Source of the DNA: Ophiura sarsii
Taxonomy: Eukaryota; Echinodermata; Ophiuroidea; Amphilepidida; Ophiuridae
Direction of reading: 5' to 3'
Assembly (NCBI GenBank): GCA_035610835.1
Contig: CM069447.1
Location: forward strand, 44,613,893-44,677,892
Length of the DNA stretch: 64,000 nucleotides
A model generated the notes under the pieces. It did no database searches, was not told where the DNA came from, and saw only the letters and a program-made list of their open reading frames with translations. The position numbers were made by a program, and so were the translations under genes. Shown here in pieces: positions 1 to 12,495 of the stretch (position 1 is the stretch's first letter; every line of letters starts with the position of its first letter).

Positions 1-2303
1 GTATGTCAACTTATATTTAACGTACCACAAACTTACCGGGAACTTATGCAGAACGTATTAAGCACACGTTGAGTACGTCGAGAAATTTTGAGCATGCTCA
101 ATATTTTTTCGCGGGCTCGACGTGTTTCAAATTGTCACAGCGTATCACAGCGTGCTCTTAACGTAAACGACGTATCCCCAACGTACCCCTAACTTATATC
201 AGCGTACACCAACGTACACCAACGTAATATTTCGATATTTCGCATACGTTGGCATACGTTGAGGCGATACGTTATGGTGTGACAGGGCCTTAATGTTAGG
301 GGGGACTTACTTTTTGTAACCCTTTAGTTGCTAGTACTTTTCCTTTCTCCTTGAAATACATAAAATAACTCAATATGATAAGACAATTCTTGATGTAGGC
401 TATGCATAGCACAACAATGTCACCTCCCTGTTCAAAATGGCTGTCATGTCTCATAATACTCAACAAAATAAAGTCATACACTTTGTTTATGTACTATAGA
501 GTGTCTTTCGATTATTTTTTTGTCCAAACAGGCTAGATATACATTTAGGAGATCTTTACCAAAATCGATTTGGTACCAATCATGTGTTTAGGGACATTTG
601 AATAGCCATTTGGTGATGTAGCAGTGCCTTATTTCATTTTTGCATTTCGAGATGGAGCTCTTTTTAATTTAAAATAATCCTTTACTATAGTACCTTTCAA
701 TCACAGAAACGGATGTCAACGTCGATGCTGATATTGCCAAAATATGTTTCAAATTGCAGCGTATTCGCGAGTTTGCTCGTTGTAGCTTTAAAGGTCAGAG
801 ACTGACAACCGCATTGAGGATGATTGTATGTGATGGAATGGACGTATCCATAGCGTATTAAACGCATACATAGCGTATGACTAACGTATTGATAGCGTAT
901 CACTAACTTATAACAAACTTATGACAGCGTATCACAGCGTATGCGATCGGCGAGCGTATGACCAACGTATTCGTAGCGTATGTCTGCCGTGCTCGACGTA
1001 TCCTCAGCGTATCCTCGGCGTACAACGAACACGTGACTTATGCCGTTGCAGAAATTGAGTTTCGTACACGGCGGGACAAGTGTTGCCAGTTCAAGTAAAC
1101 GCAGCCGAGATGATAACTATTAAAATATCTAGAAGGGTAAATCTATATGTCCAACCTAAAACTTAAGACGATTAACGTACCTCTAACGTATGTCAGCGTA
1201 TGTCTAACGTATGTCAGCGTTTGTAAACGTATGTCTAACGTACCACGAACCTATCGGGAACTTATGCAGAACGTTAGTTAAGCACACGTTGAGTACGTCG
1301 AGAAATTTTGAGCATGCTCAATAATTTTTCGCGGGCTCGACGTGTTCCAAATGTTCACAACGTATCACAGCGTGCTCTTAACGTATACGACGTATCCCAA
1401 ACTTACCCCTAACTTGTATCAGCGTACACCAACGTACGCCAACGTACGCCAACGTATTTTTCGATATTTCGCATACGTTGTTATACGTTCAGGCGATACG
1501 CCATGGTGTGACAGGGCTACCGTACAGCTAGCGCGCATTCAGCGTTTTGGGAACTTATGGAGGGTTTGAGTATATAAATGGGTCCCTTGAGTATCTCATC
1601 CTCACTTCTTCATGGTCTGTCGTGCTGAACACATATCAACCCATCATCATATGCTACGAATACGCTACGCTACGTTAAGTATACGTTATTACGTTAGTCA
1701 TACGCTCGAATACGCTCGCATACGCTGTCATAAGTATGTTATAAGTTAGGGATACGCTATGAATACGTTAGTCATACGCTATGTTTACGTTCAATACGCT
1801 ATGGATACGTGACAGGGCCTTACACGATCGCCCGGCATAAGGTGAATACGTGAGAATACGTCGAATCTCGTTGGAAATACGTCAGGCATACGTTAGCCAT
1901 ACGGCACATATACGTTATCAACTCGTTATCACTACGTTGGCTGTACGTTTCCCCAAGCCTACGTTCATCAACGTATACCAACTTACGAGTAACGTACGAG
2001 TAACGTACCACTAACGTATGTCAGCGTATGTCAACGTATATTTAACGTACCACAAACTTACCGGGAACTTATGCAGAACGTATTTAGCACACGTTGAGTA
2101 CGTCGAGAAATTTTGAGCATGCTCAATATTTTTTCGTGGTCCAAATTGTCACAGCATATCACAGCGTGCTCTTAACGTAAACGACGTATCCCCAACGTAC
2201 CCCTAACTTATATCAGCGTACACCAACGTACACCAACGTATTTTTCGATATTTTGCATACGTTGGCATACGTTGAGGCGATACGTTATGGTGTGACAGGG
2301 CCT
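1..2303. mobile_element. Cluster of TTAA-type elements with phased ACGTAT word arrays
   Basis: The words ACGTAT, GCGTAT and AACTTA recur every 9-12 bp for hundreds of bases; between 841 and 920 the spacings are about 11, 9, 11, 11, 11, 11 and 12. Near-identical right halves lie at 1-293, about 1240-1517 and about 2030-2302, each ending GTGTGACAGGGC. The array at 838-1010 recurs inverted at about 1640-1820. The first copy ends GACAGGGCC followed by TTAA, so the terminus is GGCCCTGTCAC next to a TTAA target. Left termini are missing, so these are fragments or nested copies. No transposase is seen. 294-600 holds only unassigned AT-rich DNA beginning with a G-rich motif shared with 46325. Confidence 0.75.
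600..835 (+). repeat. Fragment of dispersed family E
   Basis: The stretch from GAGATGGAGCTC through the ACAGAAACGGATGTCAA word to the CGCATTGAGGATGATTGTAT word recurs at 2470-2720, 17480-17720 and, in part, 40740-40810. Non-coding. Confidence 0.7.
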
Positions 2304-2309
2304 TTAGGT

Positions 2310-2470
2310 ATCAAAATACGCGTAACGTTACGACGTATCTGTCTGCATTATTACAGATGTGTGATTTTCATTCTGTTTAGATTTCAAGAATAACAGAGAG
2401 TATTAGTCTGGGTTAAAAGTCAGCAATAAATAAACCATCAAATGTTTTCAAATAGGAAAGAAACAATGTT
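2310..2470 (+). repeat. Partial copy of dispersed family D (head)
   Basis: Begins with AATACGCGTAACGTTACG and the GATCTGTCTGCAT/ACAGATGTGTG word seen at the head of every D copy; it breaks off after AAATAGGAAAGAAACAA and passes straight into an E fragment. Confidence 0.7.
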
Positions 2471-2790
2471 TGCATTTCGGAATGGAGTTTTCAATTAAAA
2501 ATAATCCATAACTATAATAGTACCATTCAGTCACAGAATCGGATGTCAATTATATTGTCAAAATATGTTTCAAATTGCAGCGTATTTGCAAATTTGGTCG
2601 CTGTAGCTTTAAAGGTCAGAACTGAATTTGACAAAAACTGGCAACCGCATTGAGGATGATTGTATAGATCAACGGTATGGACCATCCCTTATCAAAATCA
2701 ATGAGGGTAAACCCCAAATCCTCCTACACACAACTTCCGTTCAAATTGAGTATGTGATTTTGCTTCTTCCCCCTGGATACGCCACTGAGC
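2466..2790 (+). repeat. Family E fragment ending at a hAT-like terminus
   Basis: E sequence runs to about 2760 and ends in CCCCCTGGATACGCCACTGA. The complement, TCAGTGGCGTATCCAGGGGG, is a terminus form also found at 48900-48930 and 51236. 2800-3160 downstream is AT-rich with nothing recognised. Confidence 0.55.
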
Positions 2791-3164
2791 ATGGCAACAT
2801 TAAAGGGACACAATGTCATGTTGAATTTTTTTAATTTTAATGAATTTACTTCAGAATTCAAGATGAACATTAACAATTGCCATTATTGTTGTTTCTACTA
2901 AGAAAAAACCCAGCAAAACTTGATTAAAACAATGTTTAAATATGTTGGAATACCACCCTAAACCATGTAAAATGCTGGTTGCGGCTCTACCAGCATTTTT
3001 GAATCGACGTTTTGTTGTACAAAGAGGGCTGATTTTTCTTAATCCTTATAGGTGTAAGTTCATACATGTAATACAAGTGTAAAAATATACAAATCCCAGT
3101 TTTTATCATATATTTCTGTAATTGAGGGCGCTGCCTCCACCACATCTCTTAATGCCCTTTTAAG

Positions 3165-3835
3165 TGTCGAAATACGCGTAACGTAACGATGGATCTGTCT
3201 GCATTTTCACAGATGTGTGATTGTCAATTTTATCTAATTTCAAGAATAACTGAGAGTATAGTCTGGGTTAAAAGTCAGTAATTAATAAACCATCAAATGT
3301 TTTCTTATAGGAAATAAACAAGTGGAAGGGCGTGCGTATCATCATAACTCTGCTTGGTTTTTAGGGTTAGCTGGTTTAGATATATCCCTACACTTGCAAT
3401 CAGTATATCTGTAAAATGAAAATAATTCTATCCAATATCTATACTGGAGAGGGAAGAAACAAAAACTTGTGCCTGTTTCTGCGATCTTATATTTAGCACT
3501 AGTCTGTCGTGTTTCAACTAAATCTGAATAACAAGCGTGAATAAAATGCCTTGCCACGCGTTAATATGAAAAAGAAAAAGTACTGTGACATTGAATTGAC
3601 ATTATCGTTGAATTTGCTAATGCCAGGCGAGAGAATAAAGTTCAGCCAATAATGCACTTTATTTGCGCCATTTACTAACAATACGGTATTATATTCAAAG
3701 ATTAATTTAGATACCTTTGTCAAACCATGGTTTTTAAGCTCTGTAGCTCTCGGGATCATCGCGATCAGCATAGTGTTTACTTCCCTCCACTCGCCACGGG
3801 ACCGCCTTGTGGGCGATCACATGACAGCATCAGAA
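3165..3835 (+). repeat. Dispersed family D copy
   Basis: One of at least five long copies (others 18345-18985, 41115-41980, 48935-49590, 49860-50415). Shared ordered landmarks: ACGATGGATCTGTCTGCAT, a GTCTGGGTTAAAAGTCAG block, ACTAGTCTGTCGTGTTTC, CTTGCCACGCGTTAATATGA, GCGAGAGAATAAAGTTCAG and GGGCGATCACATGAC. The short open frames inside are not conserved. The strand is nominal. 3836-4067 after it is unassigned lead-in to the minisatellite. Confidence 0.8.
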
Positions 3836-4067
3836 CCCAATATCAGTCTACACGCTGCTAATATTATATTCTTTGAGTCATGCCGCCATCCTACCGCTAC
3901 ATGTATGGATTCACCCGTGCTATATATCGCTTCAAAATATCTTATTTTGATGAAATTACCAGTCTTTAATCACCATATCCGAGTGCTCCTTCGATGGGAA
4001 TTGGATTTACAAATTACCAATTTCGATTGATACATATAGCTTGAATTGGCACACGTACGACCAATAG

Positions 4068-5450
4068 GCTAGCTGTTATCACCGAGATCGGTTAACTGTT
4101 ATCACTAGGATGGGCTAGCTGTTATCACCGGGATGGACACACTATTATCACCGGGATGGAATAACTGTTATCAACGGGATGGACTAACCGTTATCACTGG
4201 GATGGGCAAAATGTTATCCCACGGATGCGCCAACTGTTATCACAGGGATGGGCTAACTATTATCACCAGGACGGGTTAACTTTTATCACCGGGTTGGGCT
4301 AAATGTTATCCCCGGGATTGGCTAACTAATATCACCGGCATGGGCTCACTATTAGTACTGGGATGGACAAACTGTTTTCACCGGAATTGGCTAAATGTTA
4401 TCACGGAGATGGGCTCACTATTATCACAGGGATGCGCTAACCGTTATCACAGAGATGGGGTAACTGTTATCACCGCGATGGGATACCTGTTATCACCGGG
4501 ATGGGCTAATTATTATCACCGGAATGGACTAACCGTTATCACCGGGATGGGTTAAATGTTATCACGGGAATGGGTTCATTGTTATCTCCGGGATGCGCTA
4601 ACTGTTATCACAGGGATGGACTAACTATTATCACAGGAATGAGCTAACTGTTATCACCGCGATGGGCTAACTGTTATCATCTGGATGGGATAAATGTTAT
4701 AACGGGGATGGGCTAACTTTTATCACCGGGATGGATTTACTATTATCACCGGAATGGGCTTAATGTTATAACGGAGATAGCTCACTGTTATCATGGGGAT
4801 GTGCTACCTGTTAACACAGGAATGAGCTAATGCTAATCGTTATCATCGGGTTAGGCTAACCTTTATCACCGGGATGGGCAAACTGTCATCACAGGGATGG
4901 GCTAACTGTTATCATCGGGATGAGTTAGCTGTTAACACAGGGATGTGCTACATCACGGTAATGGGCTAACTGTTAATCACTGCAATGCAATGGGCTAATG
5001 GTATCACCGGGATAGGCTAACTATTATCACCGGGGTGGGTTACTGTTATCACGGGGATGTGCTAACTGTTAATCACTGGAATGGGCTACCTGTTATCACA
5101 GGAATGGGCTAACTGTATCACCGGGATGGTCTAACTGTTTTTACCGGGATAGGTTAACTGTTATCACGGGGATATGCTAACTGTTAATCACTGATATGGG
5201 CTACCTGTTATCACCGGGACGGAATAACTACTATCACTGGGATGGGGTAATTGTTATCACCGGGATGGACAAACCGTTATCACCGGGAAAACCGTTATCA
5301 CCGGGAAGGGCAAAATGTTATCACGGGGTGTGCTAACTGTTATCACAGGGATGTGCTACCTGTTATCACGAGGATGGGTTAACTGTTAATCATTAACGAC
5401 TGGAGTTGGCTACCTGTTATCACCGGGATGGGTTAATTGTTATCACTTTG
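4068..5450 (+). repeat. 23-bp minisatellite, about 60 units
   Basis: Degenerate tandem unit of the form GGGATGGGCTAACTGTTATCACC repeats over about 1.38 kb with variants at many positions. The same unit recurs at 41985-42110, 42255-42605, 44225-44395 and 44625-44890, each time downstream of or near a family D copy. Any protein-like frame here is repeat translation. Confidence 0.92.
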
Positions 5451-5720
5451 GTTTGATACGTTCGATTTTCATGATCTAACATTCTAATGAAAGAAGCAAT
5501 ACATGAACCATCAAAAACCCCGAATGTTATATCACTGATTAGAAATAAATGAATGACATTTGGGCATCGATGGGTACTAATATGTGGGGAAACATTTATA
5601 CACAAGCTTATCGACGCAATTGCAATTTGTAACAATCATAGCAAAATAAGATGTAAAAATGTGTAACGCGTAACAGTAACGATGGATCTGTCTGCATTTT
5701 TACAGATGTGAACGGTCAAT
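5451..5720 (+). repeat. Fragments of families E and D
   Basis: 5545-5640 has the GGGCATCGATGGGTACT and TTTATACACAAGCTTATCG words of the E tail (compare 18265-18315 and 47318-47370). 5660-5710 has the D head word (ACGATGGATCTGTCTGCAT). Confidence 0.55.
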
Positions 5721-5935
5721 TGTGTAACAAATAACCACAAACGTGTTTATCGAGTAACACAAATAAGGTAACCACGCTAAAAGGAGTAATTCAAACGTGG
5801 TTATATTTTTACCGTAACGTTGTTACTTTTTTACCACAAGTACGTGGTTACTTTTTTACCACATATACGTGGTCAATAAAATGACCACAGCCAATATGGT
5901 CAATTTGACCACTACCGGATAACTGTGCAATGGCG
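5720..5935. repeat. Short-word array: ACCAC/GTGGT
   Basis: About 215 bp dense in AACCACG, ACGTGGTTA, TTTTTACCACA and TGACCAC in both orientations, giving many possible hairpins. Same style as the other word-array elements; termini not resolved. Confidence 0.5.
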
Positions 5936-6119
5936 TAACTGGAGCTACACAAATGTTAAATCATTTTATGTTTAATCCTACGGTAGCTATTTAAATATTA
6001 ATAGCACATACATAGCAAGTCCAGAGTTCCACAAATGCCACTTATAGTACAGCTTCAGAGTGCTTTTAATTTGAAATAATTTGATTACCGTAATTACAGC
6101 ACTGTAATTATATCCCAAC

Positions 6120-6545
6120 TTGGTGTGTGTGTTTAGAGTTAGAGGTGTCCTTCTGTAAAAGTAGTGTGTATAATCATGATAATACTGAAGTGTCCTACTA
6201 CGTAGGTAATCACCGTCAATCGCGGACCTTAGTTTGAATACACACCATCCAACCGTGGACATACCTGCAACTTAGGACGGACCTCGGTTTCCTGATATGT
6301 CCAACATGATGCAAACAGTGTAAAAACGCTATCCAAATGAGATCCTCGCTTGTGATACCCCCTGACATACCTCTGTTGGATAGTGCACTGTCTGGTTGGC
6401 GGTGTGATACACATTTATTTAATCGCCATTTTGTCCTCGGTTTGCCGGTGTGTGTCCAGGTTGGTGTGTCCTCATTTGGATAGTACCACGTGAAGGTCCT
6501 CGTTTTTAGCGGTGATTACCTGTAGAGGTGCTACTGTGCAGGGGT
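6120..6545. mobile_element. Inverted-repeat element with GTCC/GGAC words
   Basis: GTAGGTAATCACCG followed by GCGGACCTTAG near 6200-6235 is mirrored by AGGTCCTCG and AGCGGTGATTACCTGTAG near 6494-6535. The interior repeats GGACAT, GTCCTC and GTGTGTCC words. No coding capacity. Ends are approximate. Confidence 0.5.
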
Positions 6546-6654
6546 GTGTATAGCAGAGTTCTACCACATAAATAATCACTAATAGTACTGTCGATGAGTA
6601 CTATTAATTACTTATAGCACTCGGCAGCTGCGCTGCCTCTTGCTATAAGTCATA

Positions 6655-7035
6655 CTAAGTCTGTTAACGTAATCCTTTACGGGAGCTAGGCCAATCTTAA
6701 ATCTGTTAACGTTTAATCCTACGGTAGCTATTCAAATATTTAATCTTTTACCGTTAACTTAATGCCAATATTAAATCTTTTACGTTTCATCCTACGTTGG
6801 ATATTCAAATGATTAAATATTTTACCGTTAACGTTATCCTTGTAACGGGAGTTATGCAAATCTTAAATCTTTTAACGTTTAACCCTACGGTGGCTTTTCA
6901 AATCGTTAGCGTTAACGTAATCCTTTACGGGAGTTATGCAAATCATATATCTTTTTAAGTTCTATCCTACGGTAGCTATTCAAATCTTAGATCTTTTAAC
7001 GGAATACTTTACGGGAGCTAGATCTTTTAACGTGA
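6655..7035 (+). repeat. Tandem repeat, about 70-95 bp unit, four to five copies
   Basis: Recurring blocks: TTAACGTAATCCTTTACGGG, GAGTTATGCAAATC and ATCCTACGGTAGCTATTCAA, the last at about 6715, 6790, 6882 and 6965. A single diverged unit also lies at about 5945-5998. Confidence 0.75.
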
Positions 7036-7236
7036 CAATGGCATGACATCACTACATTCCTCCCTAAATACAAATTATATTGAGCATCAAGATGCTGTGT
7101 GTTTCACAAGCATTGTTTGACTGACTGGCAAGTTTAAAGCAAGGTGAGTAAATTGTATAATGAGCATTGGTGACATCAAACCAACGTTTAATAAAAGATT
7201 GTTTGGTTTGAATGTACGCGGCATTTATTCCGGAGA

Positions 7237-7264
7237 GGGGGGGGGGGGGGGGGGGGGGGGGGGG
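7237..7264 (+). repeat. Poly-G run, 28 G
   Basis: Uninterrupted run of 28 G, next to the left end of the giant fold-back. G-quadruplex capable. Confidence 0.95.
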
Positions 7265-7289
7265 TGTCTCATATTGAAATTCGAGATGA

Positions 7290-10200
7290 GGCTTTGCGGC
7301 GCTTAAGTGCAATGGACTGTAAAAATGGAGGATTTTTTTAAAATGTTGGCCACGGCCCCGGAATGGAATTTCTTTATACTTTCATATGTGATGACCCTTT
7401 AGTTAAAACTAACAAATGTGGAATTAATTTTGAAAAATAATTCTCGTTTCCATGGCAACGGCCAAAATACCAATTTAGGGCTATTTTCCCCATTTTTGCC
7501 TTTTTAACCTCACAAATTATCAAATTTGTAAGCATCTATTTCTAATAGACAAAAGTATATGAAATATTTTCTTTATATAAGCTAAATAGGTGAATATGTA
7601 GATGCGTCAGTGAGTGCATAGACATAAATATGGGATATCATGATGGGTCATACCATTTATTTGAAATAGGGGTGTTTTTCAACTTTTTCAAAGTATACAA
7701 ATATACCAAATCTGCATAGCTTACAACCCACATGGTAACGCTCCGATTTCAACGTGGACCATGTCATGTTGAGATGAGACATTTGTCTTAATGAAAAATG
7801 TTAATTTGAGTTTGGGGAAAATACTTCCTGAATATGCAGTGTTGCCAGATATTTTCACAAAATTTCACAATTCCTTCAAAAGCTAACGCATGTTTCGCTG
7901 TGTTTTATGATATGAAACCAGAACCTTAAATTCACAGCGAGATGTTAATTAGAAGAAAATTTGATATTATAATAAATTTGATCATTTTCAATGGTCAGTG
8001 TTGCCAGTCATTAACTTAACGGGTGTTGCCATAGCAAGTAATATGATTACAGAATACGTTTTCAACGTGAAAAATCCTTATAACCCCAAATATGTTGTCA
8101 TGTGTACTCATTGTAATCACATATTAATTGTAAATCAATTGGTGTTCACCCCAAAATGTTTATTTGTGTTTGTGGAAAGCAATACAGTGTTGCCAGTCTT
8201 TTACCTATTTACTAAAAAAAATCAATATAAATCTAACCGTAAGTTAAATACTACGGAAATGAAAAATCAACTTTACATGCAACATTAGGAAAAGGTAAAC
8301 CACAGTAGTATTAAAAAAACATGTAAAGACTACAAATACAACTAAATACAAATAATTACATTATTATGACACGTTTGACTTGCCATACACCTTGGCTACG
8401 GGCTGTCTTTACCAATTTGAATATGATCTGAGGGATTAGTCTTATATATTAGTCGGGTATCTACAAAGGGTTAGTGTGCACCCCCAGGCCTCCCCAAACC
8501 AATTTTTTAAACTTCCTATCATGATCCTAAGACATAATCAGGATGTTACCAACAATATTTTCATAATGCTAAGGGTTATGCAAGATGGCGTCCAAAATGG
8601 CCGCCACAACTGGTCAAATCTCATAAAATGACATAAGCAATCAAATTGTATGGTGAAAGTGTAGTTTTAATAGTGGGATGTATATTTTAGACCACTAGAT
8701 ACTCATATCCAGAACTTTTGCTTTGTTAACACACCTATATCCAAGATGGCCGCCAAAATGGCCGCCAAAATTCTATATATATTGGCATATTTAAACCAAC
8801 ATGTATGATCAGAGTATAGTTTTAACAATGGGATGTATGAGTTAGCCCACTAGAGACTCATATCTAGTATTTTTGCTTTGTTAACATACTTCAAAACCAA
8901 AATGGCCACCAAATTAAATCAAATTAATAACCAAAACTGGTCAAAAGCGGTCAAAAATCCATAAAATAGCATAATATCAACCGAAATGTATGATGAAAAT
9001 ATAGTTGTAATGATGGGATGTATGTATTAGACCACTAGTAACTCATATCTAGTATTTGTGTTTTGTTAACATACTTAGAAATCCAAAATGGCCCCCAAAA
9101 TGGGTCCCAAAATGACTGAACAAGTTGTTCAAATTCCATAAAATATTGTAAGAGTGTATATTACATCAAATTCACCAAATAGTATTATTCTAAACTGCTA
9201 AGCTATTGCTTTTAGAAATAAGGCCCACCTCTGACAATTTTGATTCAGTATCACTTTCCAAAATGGCTGCCAGAATGGATAAGTTGATGTTAAATGACCT
9301 AAAACAATGGTTTTGTACCACACTATGTAATACCAATATCCCCAAATGTAATGGGGCAGTAATCACTATATATATGATAAAGCCTAGGGGCTGTAGATCT
9401 ATACAGCTTTGAGTAGTTTAAAATATCCATCCAAGATGGCTGCAAAAGGTTAAAATAACTGAAAAATAGTATTAGTTTATTGTTAGTGTTACATTAGATA
9501 TGACCAAATGATTATATCTACAGCTTTTAATCCATCCAGTAAACGTATTTGTATATGTGACAAGGTATACTTAAATGGTATAAACTCCATTTTGACAATG
9601 TGATGTTATTAAGATGGGCATTATAATGACCATTTTATTAAACTTACCCCTAATGGTCAATAAAATTACCTCCAAATGGTCAAATAATTACCACAGGTGG
9701 CCACCAATTGATCAAGATATGGATACAATCATACCTTGTTACATACAGATACGTTTACTGGGTGGATTAAAATCCATAGATATAATCTTTTGTTCATATC
9801 TAATGTAACACTAACAATAAGACTAATACTGTTTTTCAGTTATTTTAACCTTTTGCAGCCATCTTATATATTTTAAAATACTCAAACTAGATCTACAGCC
9901 CCTAGGCTTTATCATAGACATATATTGAATGATGTCTTATTAGATTTGGGGTATTGGTATTATTACATATATAGTATGGTCATTTACAATACAAAACAAT
10001 TGTTTTAGGTCATTTAACATCAACTTAACCACTTTTGAAGCCATTTTGGAAAGTGATACAGAGAGTCAAAATTGTCATAGAGGTGGGCCTTATATCTAAA
10101 AGCAAACACTTAGCAGTTTCGAACATACTATTTGGTGAATGTGATGTAATATACACTCTTGCAATTTTTTGTGTGGATTATTGTACACTATTTGTACATT

Positions 10201-11660
10201 TACAGCGACCATATTGGTGGCCATCTTAGATTTAAAGTATGTTATTACAATGCAAATATAGTGAATATGAGTTACTAGTGGTCTAATACAAACCATCCTT
10301 ATATTTTAAAACTATACTTTCATACTTTCATCATACATTTTGGTTGATATATTATACCATTTTATGGAGTTTCGACAATTTGTTCAGCCATTTGGGACCC
10401 ATATTGGGGGCCATTTTGGATTTCCCTACTAGTGGTCTAATACATACCATCCTTATATTTTAAAACTATACTTTCATACTTTCATCATACATTTTGGTTG
10501 ATATATTATTCCATTTTATGGAAATTCGACAATTTGTTCAGCCATTTTGGGACCCATATTGGGGGCCATTTTGGATTTCTAAGTGTGTTAACAAAGCAAA
10601 ACTACTAGATATGAGTTACTAGTGGTATAATACATACATCCCATCATTAAAACTATATTTTCATCATACATTTAGGTTGATATTATCCCATTTTATGGAA
10701 TTTGACAATTTTGCAGCCACTTTAGGAACTATTTTGGGGGCCATTTTGGCAGCCATTTTGGATTTTGAACTTTATTAACAGAGTACAAATAATGGATATG
10801 AGTTACTTGTGGTCTAACACATACATCCCATCATTAAAATTATATTTTTATCATACATTTCGGTTGATATTATGCTATTGTATGGAATTTTGACCACTTT
10901 TGACCATTCATTTGGCGGCCATTTTGGTTTTAAAGTATGTTAACAAAGCAAAAAATACTAGATTTGAGTTTCTAGTGGTCTAACACATACATCCCATTGT
11001 TAAAACTTAGCTGTGAATGATAAGTTCCAGTCTCATATCATTAAATAGAATAAAAAGTGGATTTGATTTTGAACAAAATGTGATTTTTTGTGAAAATGTC
11101 TGGCAACACTGCATATACAGGAAGTATTTTCCCCAAATTCAAATTAACATTTTTGATAAGACTAATGTCTTATCTCATCATGACATGATCCACGTTGAAA
11201 TCGGAGCGTGACCTTATGGGTTGTAAGCTATGCAGAATTGGTATATTTGCATACTGTGAAAAAGTTGAAAAACACCCCTATTTCAAATAAATGGTATAAC
11301 CCTCCGTGACACCTGGCAATTTTTTGGATACAATCAATGAAGCATTTAAGTATCTATCTACCCATAGCTTGTAATGAAAAAAAATCATTACCATTGAGTG
11401 CAATAGTTACGCAGGCTTCAAAATATGAAAATTTGAAAGATTAAAAATGCCAAAACGGCAATAATCGTCCGAAAATGCCATTTTGGCTATTGCCATGGTA
11501 ACAAGGATTATTTTTCAAAAATATTTCCAGATATGTTAGTTTCGGGTTAAGGTCTATCAAATATGAAAGTATAAAGAAAATCTATCTCGGGCCCGTGGCC
11601 ACCCTATCTTCCATCGGTAGAGTCCATTGCTCTTAAGTCTCCCTTTTCCGCCTCTTCATT
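7290..11660. mobile_element. Giant 4.4-kb fold-back (inverted repeat) element
   Basis: The left arm (about 7290-9590) is repeated in reverse complement as the right arm (about 9730-11660) around a loop of about 140 bp. Matching pairs include CTTAAGTGCAATGGACT with 11618-11640; TTTCTTTATACTTTCATAT with about 11560-11580; GGGGAAAATACTTCCTGA with about 11115-11135; and AGCCTAGGGGCTGTAGATCT with about 9890-9910. Each arm holds about five tandem units of roughly 165-195 bp with CCAAAATGGCCGCCA, GTTAACA and the ACTAGTAACTCATATC word. The left arm has extra DNA (about 8300-8500). No transposase was found; the 96-codon frame at 7998-8288 lies in an arm and is not supported as a gene. Confidence 0.85.
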
Positions 11661-11929
11661 GTGGTATACTTCCACACATCAGCTGACGCTCATTTTCCAG
11701 TTACATGTTTTAAGTCGTGGTTCTTTGACATCAAGAACGAGTGTTTTCTTAATATTGATACAATCGAAATTTAACTTCTTTTCCCAAAAGTATTGGTTTC
11801 AATGATATATTTGATTGCACTGTTATTCTGCACAATTTTGTGGTACATTTTCGAAATTGAACACAATTTACAGTGGTAACACATGATTACACTGATCAAT
11901 TTGACTAAAGGGAGAAAACCAACCATTTT

Positions 11930-12495
11930 CGGGCTGGTTTTTTGTAGGCGTTTGCACAACCCGGCAACAGATAAAAATATATTTTTCAACTGTCATCGCA
12001 CAACAAGCATGTCAACTGTCAATTTGACACGTTTCAACGCTTCCATTTGGCGTCGGAAATTCTTTGTTGCTGTCCCTTCAGGCCGATGACTTTGTCAACG
12101 TTGGTTTGAAACACGCGTTTTCTTAAACCACCGTTTGTATTTTTGGTGGTGGAAACGATTCGTGCTAATAGCATCGGGAGAAACTGCTCGCTACCTTATT
12201 AGCATATTACCCGTGTGGGCGGGTCTATGATTTGCAATGGTTTTATGATCTGAATTATCGGATACTACAGGGTGGTTCAATAAAACGTTGACAGTTTTTT
12301 GAAGCCATTTTTTTGAAAATTCTGTAGATTTAAAATTATTCATCAACTATATGATCTTGACCATCTATGCTGAAAATATCGTGACAAATAACCTTGCGGT
12401 TTCAAAATAACAGCTATTTTTTAGCATATTACCCGTGTGGGCGGGTCTAACATCTGATTTGCAATGGTTTTATGATCTGAATTATCGGATAATAT
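11930..12495 (+). repeat. Dispersed family F with an internal duplication
   Basis: 11940-12180 matches 37020-37240 and 38620-38672 (words ACAACCCGGCAACAGATAAA, CACAACAAGCATGTCA, TTTGGCGTCGGA and CTCGCTACCTTATTAGCA). The block GCATATTACCCGTGTGGGCG through ATGATCTGAATTATCGGATA occurs twice (12203-12262, 12424-12492), separated by about 160 bp that begins ACAGGGTGGTTCAATAAAA, a form common at mariner-type ends. 11661-11930 has no recognised feature. Confidence 0.65.

Noticed and set aside
4340..4555. 71-codon frame with a repeated GSLLSxGCAN pattern
   Set aside because: It is the 23-bp minisatellite read in one frame; the frame breaks wherever the unit length changes.
7998..8288. 96-codon frame as a gene
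   Set aside because: It lies in an arm of the 4.4-kb fold-back, has no recognisable domain, and low-complexity AT-rich composition explains its length.
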